A stretch of DNA of 40,646 nucleotides, taken from positions 1-40,646 of IMG/VR virus record IMGVR_UViG_3300042519_001561. One strand, given 5' to 3'. Each line of letters opens with the position of its first letter. Positions within the stretch are counted from its first letter, which is position 1. This document shows, piece after piece, positions 15,869-23,300 of this stretch. The notes beneath the pieces were generated by a model. The model saw only the letters and a program-made list of their open reading frames with translations. It was not told the origin of the DNA and did no database searches. The DNA comes from a virus. Position numbers and translations under genes: made by a program.

Positions 15869-16261
15869 ATGGCGTGGACATATTCAGGCGACCCCGCTGG
15901 TTCTGCTCGCGACAAGGTACGGTTTTTGTGTGGGGATGTGGACACGACCAATCAGCAGTTGAACGACGCTGAGATTTCGTTTTTGTTATCTGAGTGGAAC
16001 AACGATGCGTATGTGTCGGCGGCTTGTGCTTGTGATGCTATTGCGGGCAAATACCAGTCAAAGGCTGATAGTTCGCGTTCGGTTGGCGATTTGTCTATTT
16101 CTACACAGAATTCGGCGACTGCTAAAGGGTTTCAAGATAGGGCTTCGTCGCTTCGCGCTCAGGCTTTGAGGGCTTCTCCGCCGTCTGTGAATTTTGATGG
16201 CGTAGCGTTTGACGGCACTTATGCTTTCCAGATTGACATGGACGGGTATGTTCAGCCGTGA
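15869..16261 (+). CDS. Head-tail connector (adaptor) protein
   Basis: 130 residues. The N-terminus ARDKVRFLCGDVDTTNQQLNDAEISFLLSEW is the characteristic pattern of phage head-tail adaptors (RDxVRxLxGDTDxxxxxLxDxEIxxxL), which bind the portal after packaging. A helical middle (ACDAIAGKYQSKAD) and a short C-terminal tail follow. The stop overlaps the next GTG start, indicating coupled translation within the connector cluster. Confidence 0.75.
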   Translation: MAWTYSGDPAGSARDKVRFLCGDVDTTNQQLNDAEISFLLSEWNNDAYVSAACACDAIAGKYQSKADSSRSVGDLSISTQNSATAKGFQDRASSLRAQALRASPPSVNFDGVAFDGTYAFQIDMDGYVQP

Positions 16262-16584
16262 CGATTGAGACTGCTTTTCTTAATTTGATGCCTTCGTCTG
16301 TGACGGTGTTTGGTGTCCAGTCCACCGATGCGTATGGCAAAAACACATTTGCAGGTAGTGGGACTTCTGTGCGGTGTCGCATTCAGCAGACAGGGCAGGT
16401 CATTAAGACCGAGGATAGGGACGATGTGTATGAGCAGGGTCAGATTATCTTTTATGGCACCCCGACGATTACTACCGCATCTAAAATTGCATTGCCTGAT
16501 GGCTCTTTCCCGTTGATTTTGTCGGTCAAGGTGCATAATGATGAATCTGGGGCGCACCACACATCAGTTTCGTTTGGAAACTAA
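16258..16584 (+). CDS. Head-closure (stopper) protein
   Basis: 108 residues starting at a GTG that overlaps the previous TGA. It has the small beta-barrel layout of head-tail stoppers: SVTVFGVQSTDAYGKNTFAGSGTSVRCRI, GQIIFYGTPTITTASKIALPDG, then PLILSVKVHNDESGAHHTSVSF. Stoppers close the connector and hold packaged DNA. The assignment rests on gene order and this pattern. Confidence 0.65.
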   Translation: MTIETAFLNLMPSSVTVFGVQSTDAYGKNTFAGSGTSVRCRIQQTGQVIKTEDRDDVYEQGQIIFYGTPTITTASKIALPDGSFPLILSVKVHNDESGAHHTSVSFGN

Positions 16585-16586
16585 CT

Positions 16587-17021
16587 ATGGCTCGCGCTCC
16601 TATAACGGTCACTCTCGCTGGCTATGGCAAGTTTATGAAAACTATGGGGGATGCACGCCAGTCGGTGTTGCCCATCGCCAAGGAGGTGCTGTACAGCGAG
16701 GCTCAGTCCATTCTGCGCGAAAGTAGGATGGAAGTGCCGTTCCTGTACGGGTTTTTGTCTGCTTCTGGACGGGTGCATGAACCTGTCATTTACAACAACA
16801 AAGCAATGGTAGAGATTTCTTATGGCGGGGCGTCGGTTGACTACGCATTTGACCAGCACGAAAACGAAACATGGAAGCACGCGGCGGGTCGTAAAGCGTT
16901 TTACCTGCGCGACCCTGTTGAAGAGGCTCGTAAAGGCTTTGGTGGGAGGCTTCAAAGGCAGATGCAACGGCTTCTGTACGCTCGTGGCGGGCATCAGGCA
17001 GGGCAAGAGGAGCAGATATGA
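16587..17021 (+). CDS. HK97 gp10-like tail connector protein
   Basis: 144 residues. Family features are visible: an N-terminal helix (KFMKTMGDARQSVLPIAKEVL), a middle strand reading PVIYNNKAMVEISYGG, the YAFDQHENETWKH segment and a basic C-terminal helix (RLQRQMQRLLYARG). HK97 gp10-type proteins act at the head-tail joint or in tail completion. The gene ends four bases inside the next one. Confidence 0.7.
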   Translation: MARAPITVTLAGYGKFMKTMGDARQSVLPIAKEVLYSEAQSILRESRMEVPFLYGFLSASGRVHEPVIYNNKAMVEISYGGASVDYAFDQHENETWKHAAGRKAFYLRDPVEEARKGFGGRLQRQMQRLLYARGGHQAGQEEQI

Positions 17022-17413
17022 CCGTCCTTGATGCGTTAGGTAATTACCTTGTCTCAAACGGTATTGGGACTTTGGCTACAACGATTTTTTTGGCTCGGAT
17101 GCCTGATTCCCCTGATGCTTGTGTGACTCTGTACGAGTCGCAAGGGGCAGGTGGGGCTAGTACCTTCGGTGCAGGGGTTACGGCGTTTGATGTGCCTCGT
17201 ATCCGTGTTTTGTGCCGTGCTGGGCGTAACGACTATCAGATTGCTCGCGCGAAGGCTGTGGATGTCCGCAATTTGCTGGGCGCTGTCCGCAAAACGACCC
17301 TTTCTGGTGTCGGGATTTTGACGATTTTGGCGACCAGTGAGGTGTACCCGATGGGGCGCGACGGCGATGACCGTCCAATTATCGGATGCGATTACAGCGT
17401 ATGGCTGTCGTAG
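17018..17413 (+). CDS. Tail terminator protein
   Basis: 131 residues, GAGGAG ribosome site inside the preceding gene. The order DALGNYLVSNGIG, TIFLARMPDSPDACVTLYES, VPRIRVLCRAGRNDYQIARAKAVD, then a short C-terminal strand pair (GILTILATSEVYPMGRDGDDR) is typical of tail terminator/minor capsid proteins that cap the tail tube and join it to the head. Position before the tube genes agrees. Confidence 0.68.
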   Translation: MTVLDALGNYLVSNGIGTLATTIFLARMPDSPDACVTLYESQGAGGASTFGAGVTAFDVPRIRVLCRAGRNDYQIARAKAVDVRNLLGAVRKTTLSGVGILTILATSEVYPMGRDGDDRPIIGCDYSVWLS

Positions 17414-17547
17414 CAAATCCTTATGGGGGTTCGGTTTCAGAGGATAAAGAGCCACGATGCTGGCGATGCAAGAAGATGCTGGCGGTTCTGGTCACGCGCC
17501 CGTGGGTAATTATCTGCCATCGGTGTAAAGCCAAAAACGGAGCATGA
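17401..17547 (+). CDS. Com-like zinc-ribbon mini-protein
   Basis: A 48-residue frame beginning 13 bases inside the tail terminator gene. Cys20-x2-Cys23 and Cys39-x2-Cys42 frame a short hydrophobic stretch: CWRCKKML, then VIICHRCKAKNG. This closely matches the zinc finger of phage Mu Com (C-x-x-C-NKLL, then I-x-C-P-R-C), an RNA-binding translational activator of mom; Com-like proteins are also found in other phages and prophages. No mom-like gene lies in the window, so its target here is unknown. Overlap with the upstream gene suggests coupled expression. Confidence 0.6.
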   Translation: MAVVANPYGGSVSEDKEPRCWRCKKMLAVLVTRPWVIICHRCKAKNGA

Positions 17548-17576
17548 TTGACTTTTGGGGGCAGGGCAGGTAAGGT
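17548..17576 (+). promoter_or_regulatory. Sigma70-like promoter after the Com-like gene
   Basis: TTGACT, a 17-base spacer and TAAGGT at 17571-17576, starting right after the Com-like stop. It has the same -35 box and spacing as the promoter at 12367. It would drive the transglycosylase and possibly the tail genes. Confidence 0.5.
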
Positions 17577-17598
17577 TTCTCCAGCGATTGATTGTTTG

Positions 17599-17605
17599 AA
17601 GGAGG
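17599..17605 (+). promoter_or_regulatory. Shine-Dalgarno without a standard start codon
   Basis: AAGGAGG is as strong as any ribosome site in the window, but the next bases offer only ATA (17609) or ATC (17612), opening an 18-19-residue frame to a TGA. It could be a decayed leader-peptide gene or chance. Confidence 0.3.
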
Positions 17606-17724
17606 ACAATAATCGGTCGGGAGTTGTTTCAAGTCTGCGGATTTTGGAACCTTTGTTGGCATTGAGGTGCGCTCTTTAGAGCCAGTTGTACTGGTAGTTG
17701 TATTCGCCTATTTAGGAGGCGCTG

Positions 17725-18228
17725 TTGTTAAAACGCTTATTACTTTGTTGTTGTTTGTTTTGGGGCACTTTGAGTGCTCCCGTATTTGCAGGGGCTTCAC
17801 AGCCCCCTGTGACCTCTGTGAAGGTGGTCAAAAGGTCTGTGTCAATCCCATCTGACAAAACTCATCGCTGTCCCAAGTGGGAACCTTTGATGAAGAAGGT
17901 GGGTTTAGAGCCGATTGAGGTGTTCAGTTATTTGGCTTGGCGTGAGTCGCGTTGTACGCCCAAAGCGGTCGGGTGGAACTATCGCAAAGGCAAGAGCGTC
18001 AAGGACTGCAAATTGATGCCTTACGATGCGTACAGGAAGTGTCCTGCTGTGAAATCGTATGACTCTGGACTTTGGCAGGTCAATTCAAGTTGGAAAACTG
18101 TGACAGCGCAGGTGTGCAAGTCTCCACAAGGCGACATGACCGTGCTGTTTGACCCTGTGTGCAACGCAAAAGTGGCTAAGTACCTCTTAGACAATGGTGG
18201 ATTCAATCATTGGTCGTTGAAAAGATAA
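17725..18228 (+). CDS. Secreted lytic transglycosylase (SLT/lysozyme-like)
   Basis: 167 residues. The TTG start is chosen because TAGGAGG lies just upstream and yields a signal peptide: LKRLLL, then CCCLFWGTLSAPVFA with likely cleavage after Ala. The mature part has a lysozyme-like pattern: FSYLAWRESRC with candidate catalytic Glu74, then SYDSGLWQVNSSW, and a C-terminal YLLDNGGFNHWS. Several cysteines (RCTPK, DCKLM, KCPAV, VCKSP, VCNAK) suggest disulfides, in keeping with an exported enzyme. It would cut peptidoglycan glycan strands. It is placed between head-tail joining and tail-tube genes, away from the lysis cassette at 35572. Confidence 0.72.
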   Translation: MLKRLLLCCCLFWGTLSAPVFAGASQPPVTSVKVVKRSVSIPSDKTHRCPKWEPLMKKVGLEPIEVFSYLAWRESRCTPKAVGWNYRKGKSVKDCKLMPYDAYRKCPAVKSYDSGLWQVNSSWKTVTAQVCKSPQGDMTVLFDPVCNAKVAKYLLDNGGFNHWSLKR

Positions 18229-18240
18229 CTACGGTTTAGC

Positions 18241-18259
18241 CCAAGCCAACTGGCTTTGG
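18241..18259 (+). other. Hairpin in the gap after the transglycosylase
   Basis: CCAAGCC-AACT-GGCTTTGG forms a seven-pair stem with one bulged T. No T-run follows, so it is not a standard terminator. Confidence 0.35.
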
Positions 18260-18271
18260 TAGTAAATTCAG

Positions 18272-18346
18272 ATGCGTAAGTGTCCTTGTGACCTCGGCTT
18301 TCACCGTTCGTGCCCTCAGTGGTCTGTGGGAACTGAGGTGCTTTGA
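18272..18346 (+). CDS. Possible 24-residue Cys/His mini-protein
   Basis: ATG-initiated frame in an otherwise empty 140-base gap, encoding MRKCPCDLGFHRSCPQWSV and a short tail. The clustered Cys and His residues suggest a metal site. There is no clear ribosome site and no family, so this may be non-coding. Confidence 0.2.
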   Translation: MRKCPCDLGFHRSCPQWSVGTEVL

Positions 18347-18368
18347 CGCCTTGTTTTCAGGAGTAGAA

Positions 18369-18608
18369 ATGCCTAAATATCGTGTTTTGCAGGGGATTGA
18401 CTTCCCTCCTGACCGCCGCGTTGAAGCGGGTGCAATCGTGGACGACTTACCTCCTAAAGCAATCAAATGGCTCCGCGAGCAAGGTTTGATTGAGTTGGAA
18501 GATGCGAATAGCGCGGACGAATTTACTCCAGTCAAAGATGTTGTGGCGTCAAAAAAGACCCCTGATGTCGTTGCTGATGTTGTTCTTGAAGAAACGGTGG
18601 AAATCTAA
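18369..18608 (+). CDS. Small conserved tail-region protein
   Basis: 79 residues. The ATG at 18369 is preferred over upstream starts because CAGGAG lies at the right distance. The pattern KYRVLQGIDFPPDRRVEAGAIVDDLPPKAIKWLREQGLIE is recurrent in actinophage proteins near tail genes (a small barrel plus a helix ending in WLxxxGxIE); the remainder is a Val/Asp-rich tail. The function is not established. It overlaps the first tail-tube gene by one base. Confidence 0.65.
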   Translation: MPKYRVLQGIDFPPDRRVEAGAIVDDLPPKAIKWLREQGLIELEDANSADEFTPVKDVVASKKTPDVVADVVLEETVEI

Positions 18609-19339
18609 TGGCTTTTATTCATGGTAAATCAGTGTCAGTGCTTCACGGCGTTACGGATTTGAGTTCTTTTTTGAACGAAGCCAGCACCGCGGTACAGGTA
18701 GATACTGCCGAAACAACCACTTTTGGTGCCGCTGGTGGCGGAAAAACCTACATTACTGGTCTAAAAGACGGCACTTTGTCGTGCTCAGGTTTGTTTGACG
18801 GTGCTTCTACAGCAGTTGATGCTGTGTTGACAGCAAGTTTGGGTTCCGATTCTTTGTCCCCTGTAACTTACGCGCCAGAAGGCTTTGCCATTGGCTCGCG
18901 CGTTGCTGTTTTGAAGGCTAAAAGCACTTCTTACCAAGTTTCTTCACCTGTTGGCGATGTGGTGTCGGTTTCTTACGACGCTCAGGCTGATGGAGGCATT
19001 GACGCAGGCGTTTCTTTGTGCTTGTTGGCATCTGTATCTTCTACAACCAACTCCACAAGTCACGACAACGCCGCTTCTAGCGCAAATGGCGGATTGGCGC
19101 AGTTGCATGTGACGGCGAACACCCGCGATGTGGGCACAGTTTTTAAGGTTCAGCATTCAGCCGACAACTCAACTTGGGCTGACCTTGCAACTTTTACAAC
19201 CGTAGCAACGGTTGTTACAGCATCGGAAAGAGTCGCTATCGCTAGTGGCACTACCGTCAACCGTTATCTTCGGGCACAGGCAACTTTGTCCGCTGGTACG
19301 GGTTCCATCACCTATCAAATTTCCTTTTCTCGGAGGTAA
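18608..19339 (+). CDS. Major tail tube protein 1, with C-terminal beta domain
   Basis: 243 residues. Residues 1-140 are a tail-tube domain: FIHGKSVSVLHGVTDLSSFLNEASTAVQVDT, AETTTFGAAGGGKTYITGLKDG, SYQVSSPVGDVVSVSYDAQADGG. It is clearly homologous to the next gene. The extra 100 residues (VTANTRDVGTVFKVQHSADNSTWADLATFTT, then NRYLRAQATLSAGTGSITYQISFSRR) look like an Ig-like or BNR-type surface domain that would decorate the tail shaft. Tube proteins stack as hexameric rings around the tape measure. Confidence 0.75.
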   Translation: MAFIHGKSVSVLHGVTDLSSFLNEASTAVQVDTAETTTFGAAGGGKTYITGLKDGTLSCSGLFDGASTAVDAVLTASLGSDSLSPVTYAPEGFAIGSRVAVLKAKSTSYQVSSPVGDVVSVSYDAQADGGIDAGVSLCLLASVSSTTNSTSHDNAASSANGGLAQLHVTANTRDVGTVFKVQHSADNSTWADLATFTTVATVVTASERVAIASGTTVNRYLRAQATLSAGTGSITYQISFSRR

Positions 19340-19344
19340 CACAC

Positions 19345-19764
19345 ATGGCTTTTGCACATGGTAAATCAGCAGTATTCAAATTGGACGATTCGGGTGGCAC
19401 CCTTCGTACCTTGTCAAGTTATGTCTCAGAGGTCAGTTTGCCTCGCAACATTGACACGGCAGAAACAACAACATTCGGCGCGTCAGGCAATGCCAAGACC
19501 TACATCGTAGGTTTGTCGGATGCGACTATCGGCGTGTCAGGGTTTTTTGACGCTACTGCCGATGGTTATTTGGCTGGCGTAGTCGGTAATGCCGCCACCT
19601 TGTCATTTGAAATTGGACCTGAAGGTAGTGGCGTGGGTGCCATTAAGTACACAGGCGAGTGTATTATGACCTCGTACCAAGTTGGTTCTTCCGTTGGAGA
19701 TGTTGTATCTGCTTCGGCTGACTTTCAAGTTACAGGTGCCATCACCCGTGGCACTTACTCATAA
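19345..19764 (+). CDS. Major tail tube protein 2
   Basis: 139 residues behind CGGAGG. It parallels the N-terminal domain of the upstream protein: AFAHGKSAVFKLDDSGGTLR, IDTAETTTFGASGNAKTYIVGLSDATI, SYQVGSSVGDVVSASADFQVTG. It lacks the C-terminal Ig-like extension. Having two tube paralogues side by side suggests a mixed tube or a major/minor pair, as known for phages with two tail-tube versions. Confidence 0.75.
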   Translation: MAFAHGKSAVFKLDDSGGTLRTLSSYVSEVSLPRNIDTAETTTFGASGNAKTYIVGLSDATIGVSGFFDATADGYLAGVVGNAATLSFEIGPEGSGVGAIKYTGECIMTSYQVGSSVGDVVSASADFQVTGAITRGTYS

Positions 19765-19781
19765 CCAATAGGAGAAAAACC

Positions 19782-20165
19782 GTGTCCCTTCGTGACCGCA
19801 TTTTAGCAGTAGATGATTCCCAGAGAGAACAACTTGTTGTTCCTGAATGGGGTATGACCATTGAAATCAGAGGTATGAGTGGTGCTAGTCGCGCTTCAAT
19901 TACCCAAGACGCCGCCGACAACAACGGCACTATCAACTTCGGCAAAATGATGCCTGAAATCATCGTCGGATGCGTATTTGACCCTGAGACTGGTGAGCAA
20001 GTGTTTACTGCCGATGACCGTTCTCTGGTGATGGAGAAGTCGGGCGCGGCGTTGGACAAGATTGTTACTCTTGCTATGGCTTTGTCAGGTTTCGGCGAAA
20101 AAGCGGTGGATGAAGCGGGAAAAGGCTCCTTGTCAATAGCGAGCGCCGATTCCTCTTTAACCTAG
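19782..20165 (+). CDS. Tail assembly chaperone (G-type)
   Basis: 127 residues from GTG 19782 (AGGAG upstream). It is acidic, with LRDRILAVDDSQREQLVVPEWGMTIEIRGMSGASRASITQDAA, the usual opening of tail assembly chaperones in actinophages. It precedes the tape measure gene and contains the slippery site near its 3' end. It binds the tape measure during tube assembly and is probably absent from the finished virion. Confidence 0.75.
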   Translation: MSLRDRILAVDDSQREQLVVPEWGMTIEIRGMSGASRASITQDAADNNGTINFGKMMPEIIVGCVFDPETGEQVFTADDRSLVMEKSGAALDKIVTLAMALSGFGEKAVDEAGKGSLSIASADSSLT

Positions 20166-20317
20166 CGGAGTTGCTAGGGCGTACCGTGGCTGAATTGCTT
20201 TATGGTTCGCCCGCTCATAGACCGATTTCTTCTGCGGAGATAGTGGAGTGGGTGGCGCTGTTTAAGTTGAGAAATCACGAACAGGCTCAACAGGCTCAAC
20301 GACAAAGCAGGAAGTAA
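19782..20317 (+). CDS. Tail assembly chaperone G-T fusion by -1 frameshift
   Basis: Reading shifts by -1 at 20117-20123, after 114 codons of the G frame, and continues for 64 codons to TAA 20315-20317, giving about 178 residues. The T part reads FNLAELLGRTVAELLYGSP, then PISSAEIVEWVALFKLRN and a Gln/Arg-rich end. This matches the second half of actinophage chaperone fusions (RTVxELL, then SSAExxEWxAL). No separate start codon with a ribosome site is apparent for the T frame. The fusion lies directly before the tape measure gene, as in lambda gpG/gpGT. Confidence 0.8.
20117..20123 (+). other. Programmed -1 ribosomal frameshift slippery site
   Basis: The heptamer G_GGA_AAA is in register with the zero-frame codons GGA and AAA (Gly-Lys), as the X_XXY_YYZ rule requires. 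The nearby GAAAAAG run at 20097-20103 does not fit the rule in this frame. Confidence 0.8.
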
Positions 20318-20320
20318 TTT

Positions 20321-23300
20321 ATGGCTGATGATATGAATATCCAAGCGGTATTGTCAGCCGACGCGTCAGGGATGGTGCGGGGCTTCAATAGTGCTACTGC
20401 TTCCGCTCAACAACTTCAAGCAAAACTAAACCCTCTCAACCGTTCTTTATCAATCGCTGGCGGGGTTATTGGTGGTGCTGGTTTTGCCATGTACAAGATG
20501 GGCAGGCAGGCGTTTGATGCCGCGGCTCGTGTGTCGGAGATGCGTGTGGCTATTGGCGCTATTGGTAAGGCGTCGGGGCTTGGCGAAAAAGCCATTATGG
20601 ACACCGCTAAGGCAATTCGCAAGCAGGGAATTGAGATGGCGGCGGCTCAAAAGATTGCCATTACCTACGCTCAAAACAACCTGAATATGGCTGACGCGGC
20701 AAAAGTTGCCCGTGTCGGTCAGGACTTGGCTGTTATTTCTCAACGAAACTCTACTGATACGGCTGAATTGCTGACGAGGGCTATCCAAACGGGTAACTCA
20801 CAGTTGTTGAAATCGGCGGGTATCTCGCGTATGGCTGGCGAAGCCTATGATGAATACGGCAAGAAGTTGGGCAAGAGTTCTACATCTTTGTCTGCTTTGG
20901 AGCGTCAGCAGGCTATTACGAACTTGATTCTGTCTGAAGGAGCAAAGGTAGCGGGTATTTATGAAGCCGCGATGACCGAACCCGGCAAGGTCTTGCGGTC
21001 ATTCCCTCGTCTGGTCAACGACATGCAGGTTGCTTTAGGTCAATCTTTGCTTGATGGTTTCGGACCTGCAATCAAGGTGTTTTACGATTTTACCAAAGCG
21101 ATATCGCAGGCTGTCTCGGAGGGCGGTGCGTTTCATCCAATGGTGCAGGTGATGAGTGGTGTGATGACCCAGTTGCTTGAACCGCTTGTAAATGGCATCA
21201 GCGCCATGACCAATTTTGTTAAATCTTTAAGTTTGAGCCAATCAGGTGTTGCTTCGGCGACTGCTTCGGTGTCTAAGTTTTTGCCTGTTTTGGCGGCGAT
21301 GGGCACGGGGTTGTCGGTGTTGGCTGGCAAGAACATTTTGAGCATGATTCCTGTAATTGGTAAATATGCCTCGGTGTTTAACCCTTGGGTCGGGGCTATT
21401 ACAGTGCTGGTGGCTCTAAGTCCTCGGTTAAGAGAGTCCTTTATGCGTATTGTCAAGGCGTTTTTGCCTCTGCTTCCCGCAGTAAAAAACACGGCTATCG
21501 CGTTTACAAAGATGGCTGAGAAGATTGTGGAAACCATCGCCGATGTGGTGGATGTTCTGGTCGGACCGCTGACTGTTGCTGTATCTATTTTGTCGGCAGG
21601 CATCTACTTGCTGACATCGGCATTTGGTTCGCTGGAACCCGTCATCTATCTCATTGGTTCCGCAATGCTTATCTCTTTTGTCAAGGGTGCCGTTGCTGGT
21701 AATCAAGCAATCAAAACGCTTGTCTTTAACTTGCACTTCATGGGCTTACAGTTGAAAGAAACGGCGATGCGACTGAAGAGTAACTTCGCATTTGGGTTGC
21801 AACAGACGGGTTCGGCTCTAAAGGCTTTTTCTGCTACGGGCATCGCCGCATTCAAGGCTGTTGGATTGGCGGCGAAAGCAATGGCTGTTTCACTGATGGA
21901 AGTGTTGTTGCCGTTGATAGCAATTTTTGCTGTTATCAAGGTTGTTCAGATGTTGGGAGCGGCGTCTAAGCAGACTAAAGAGCGCACAAACGATTTGAAT
22001 GACGCTTTGAAAGAGAATGTTGAGGCTCTGAAGGGCAATAAAGAGGCTACTTTGCAGTATCTTGCTTCGCTTGATGGGGTCGCAAAGCAACTGACGATGA
22101 CAGGCAAGGACGGCGACAAACTGACGAGCGCGTTGAACACGATGGGTGTTAGTGCTACGGATTTTGCTGACAAGTTAACGCTTTTGAAGGGCGCTCAGGA
22201 CAGGGGTGGGGTGGCAAGAGTTGCTTACTATAAGAGTCTTTTGTTGGCGCAGGGCGTTGAGGCAAGTCAGGCACAATTGATTGCTGACCAAGTGCATTCT
22301 CAGGAGGCTTTACGCGATGTGTTGTGGAATGTGAAAGAAGAATACAAGGGCTATGCGACAGCCTTGGAAGAGATTGACGACCAAGCGGAAAAAACCAGTA
22401 TTCAAGATTTGGTGACGGCAAGGTTGTCTCAAATTTCTGCTTTGGGTAAAGAGCAGGCGGCTTATGCTTCAGATGTCGCGGAGAAAGTTCGTGCTCAAGC
22501 CGCGACAGAAGGATTGACGAACGAAACCATTGTTGCTCAGCGTGTTTTGGTTGAGTTAAATGCTAGTTATGTCAAGTTCATTGCTAAGCAAAAAGAAAAG
22601 ACAGCGGAGGATTTGAAGTCAACACAGGTGGTTGGCACAACCGCTGTAGCCATGCAAACGCTGATTGGCAAGTTGGAGGCTTTGACTTTGGCGGAGGGCG
22701 ACGCCAAGTTTAAGACCGAGGAGTTGGCGACTGCACTGTTTGGTGTTGCACAGATTGAGTTTAATAAGAACGCGAAGTCAGTGTTGGAGATGCGTAAAGA
22801 AATGACCGCGTTGCATGACGAGGTTCGCGCCAATAAGGGCAATTTTGATTCTTTGACGGGTTCGGCTTTGCAACTGGCTGACAATATCGCTAAAAACGCG
22901 ACCGAGATGAAGAACATGGGCAAGTCAAGCGCCGATATTGCGGCGATGCAGTCTGTGTTGGCTTCTAAGTTTTTGGAAGTGGCTAAAAATGCGGGCTTTC
23001 AAAAAGGGGCTGTTGAAAAGTTGATGACTGCTCTCGGCTTGCTTCAAAACATCCGCACTGTGGCAATCGTTGATTTAGATATGACCGCCGCCGTCAACAA
23101 ATTAGAGTTGCTTCGCAAGGGGCTGTCAATGTTCAGTGGCGAGAGCGGTTATGTTCAGGGTCAGTTAATGGGCAATTTACAAAAACTTATTGCTGATTTG
23201 AAGAAAGAAAAGACCGCCTTGGTTAGCGCGGGAAAGACTTTTACTGAAACCACCAAGACGGATAAGGGTGCAGAAACAGCGTCAAGGATGAAGGGCTTGA

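Noticed and set aside
17667-17855. GTG-started 62-residue frame with a hydrophobic segment
   Set aside because: It overlaps most of the signal peptide region of the transglycosylase, has no ribosome site, and its second half is out of frame with a clear protein family.
18288-18368. Upstream start for the protein ending at 18608
   Set aside because: The extra residues are unlike the family, and ATG 18369 has a good CAGGAG site.
20097-20103. GAAAAAG as the frameshift site
   Set aside because: In the zero frame it reads GAA AAA G, preceded by C, which does not satisfy X_XXY_YYZ; the G_GGA_AAA at 20117 does.
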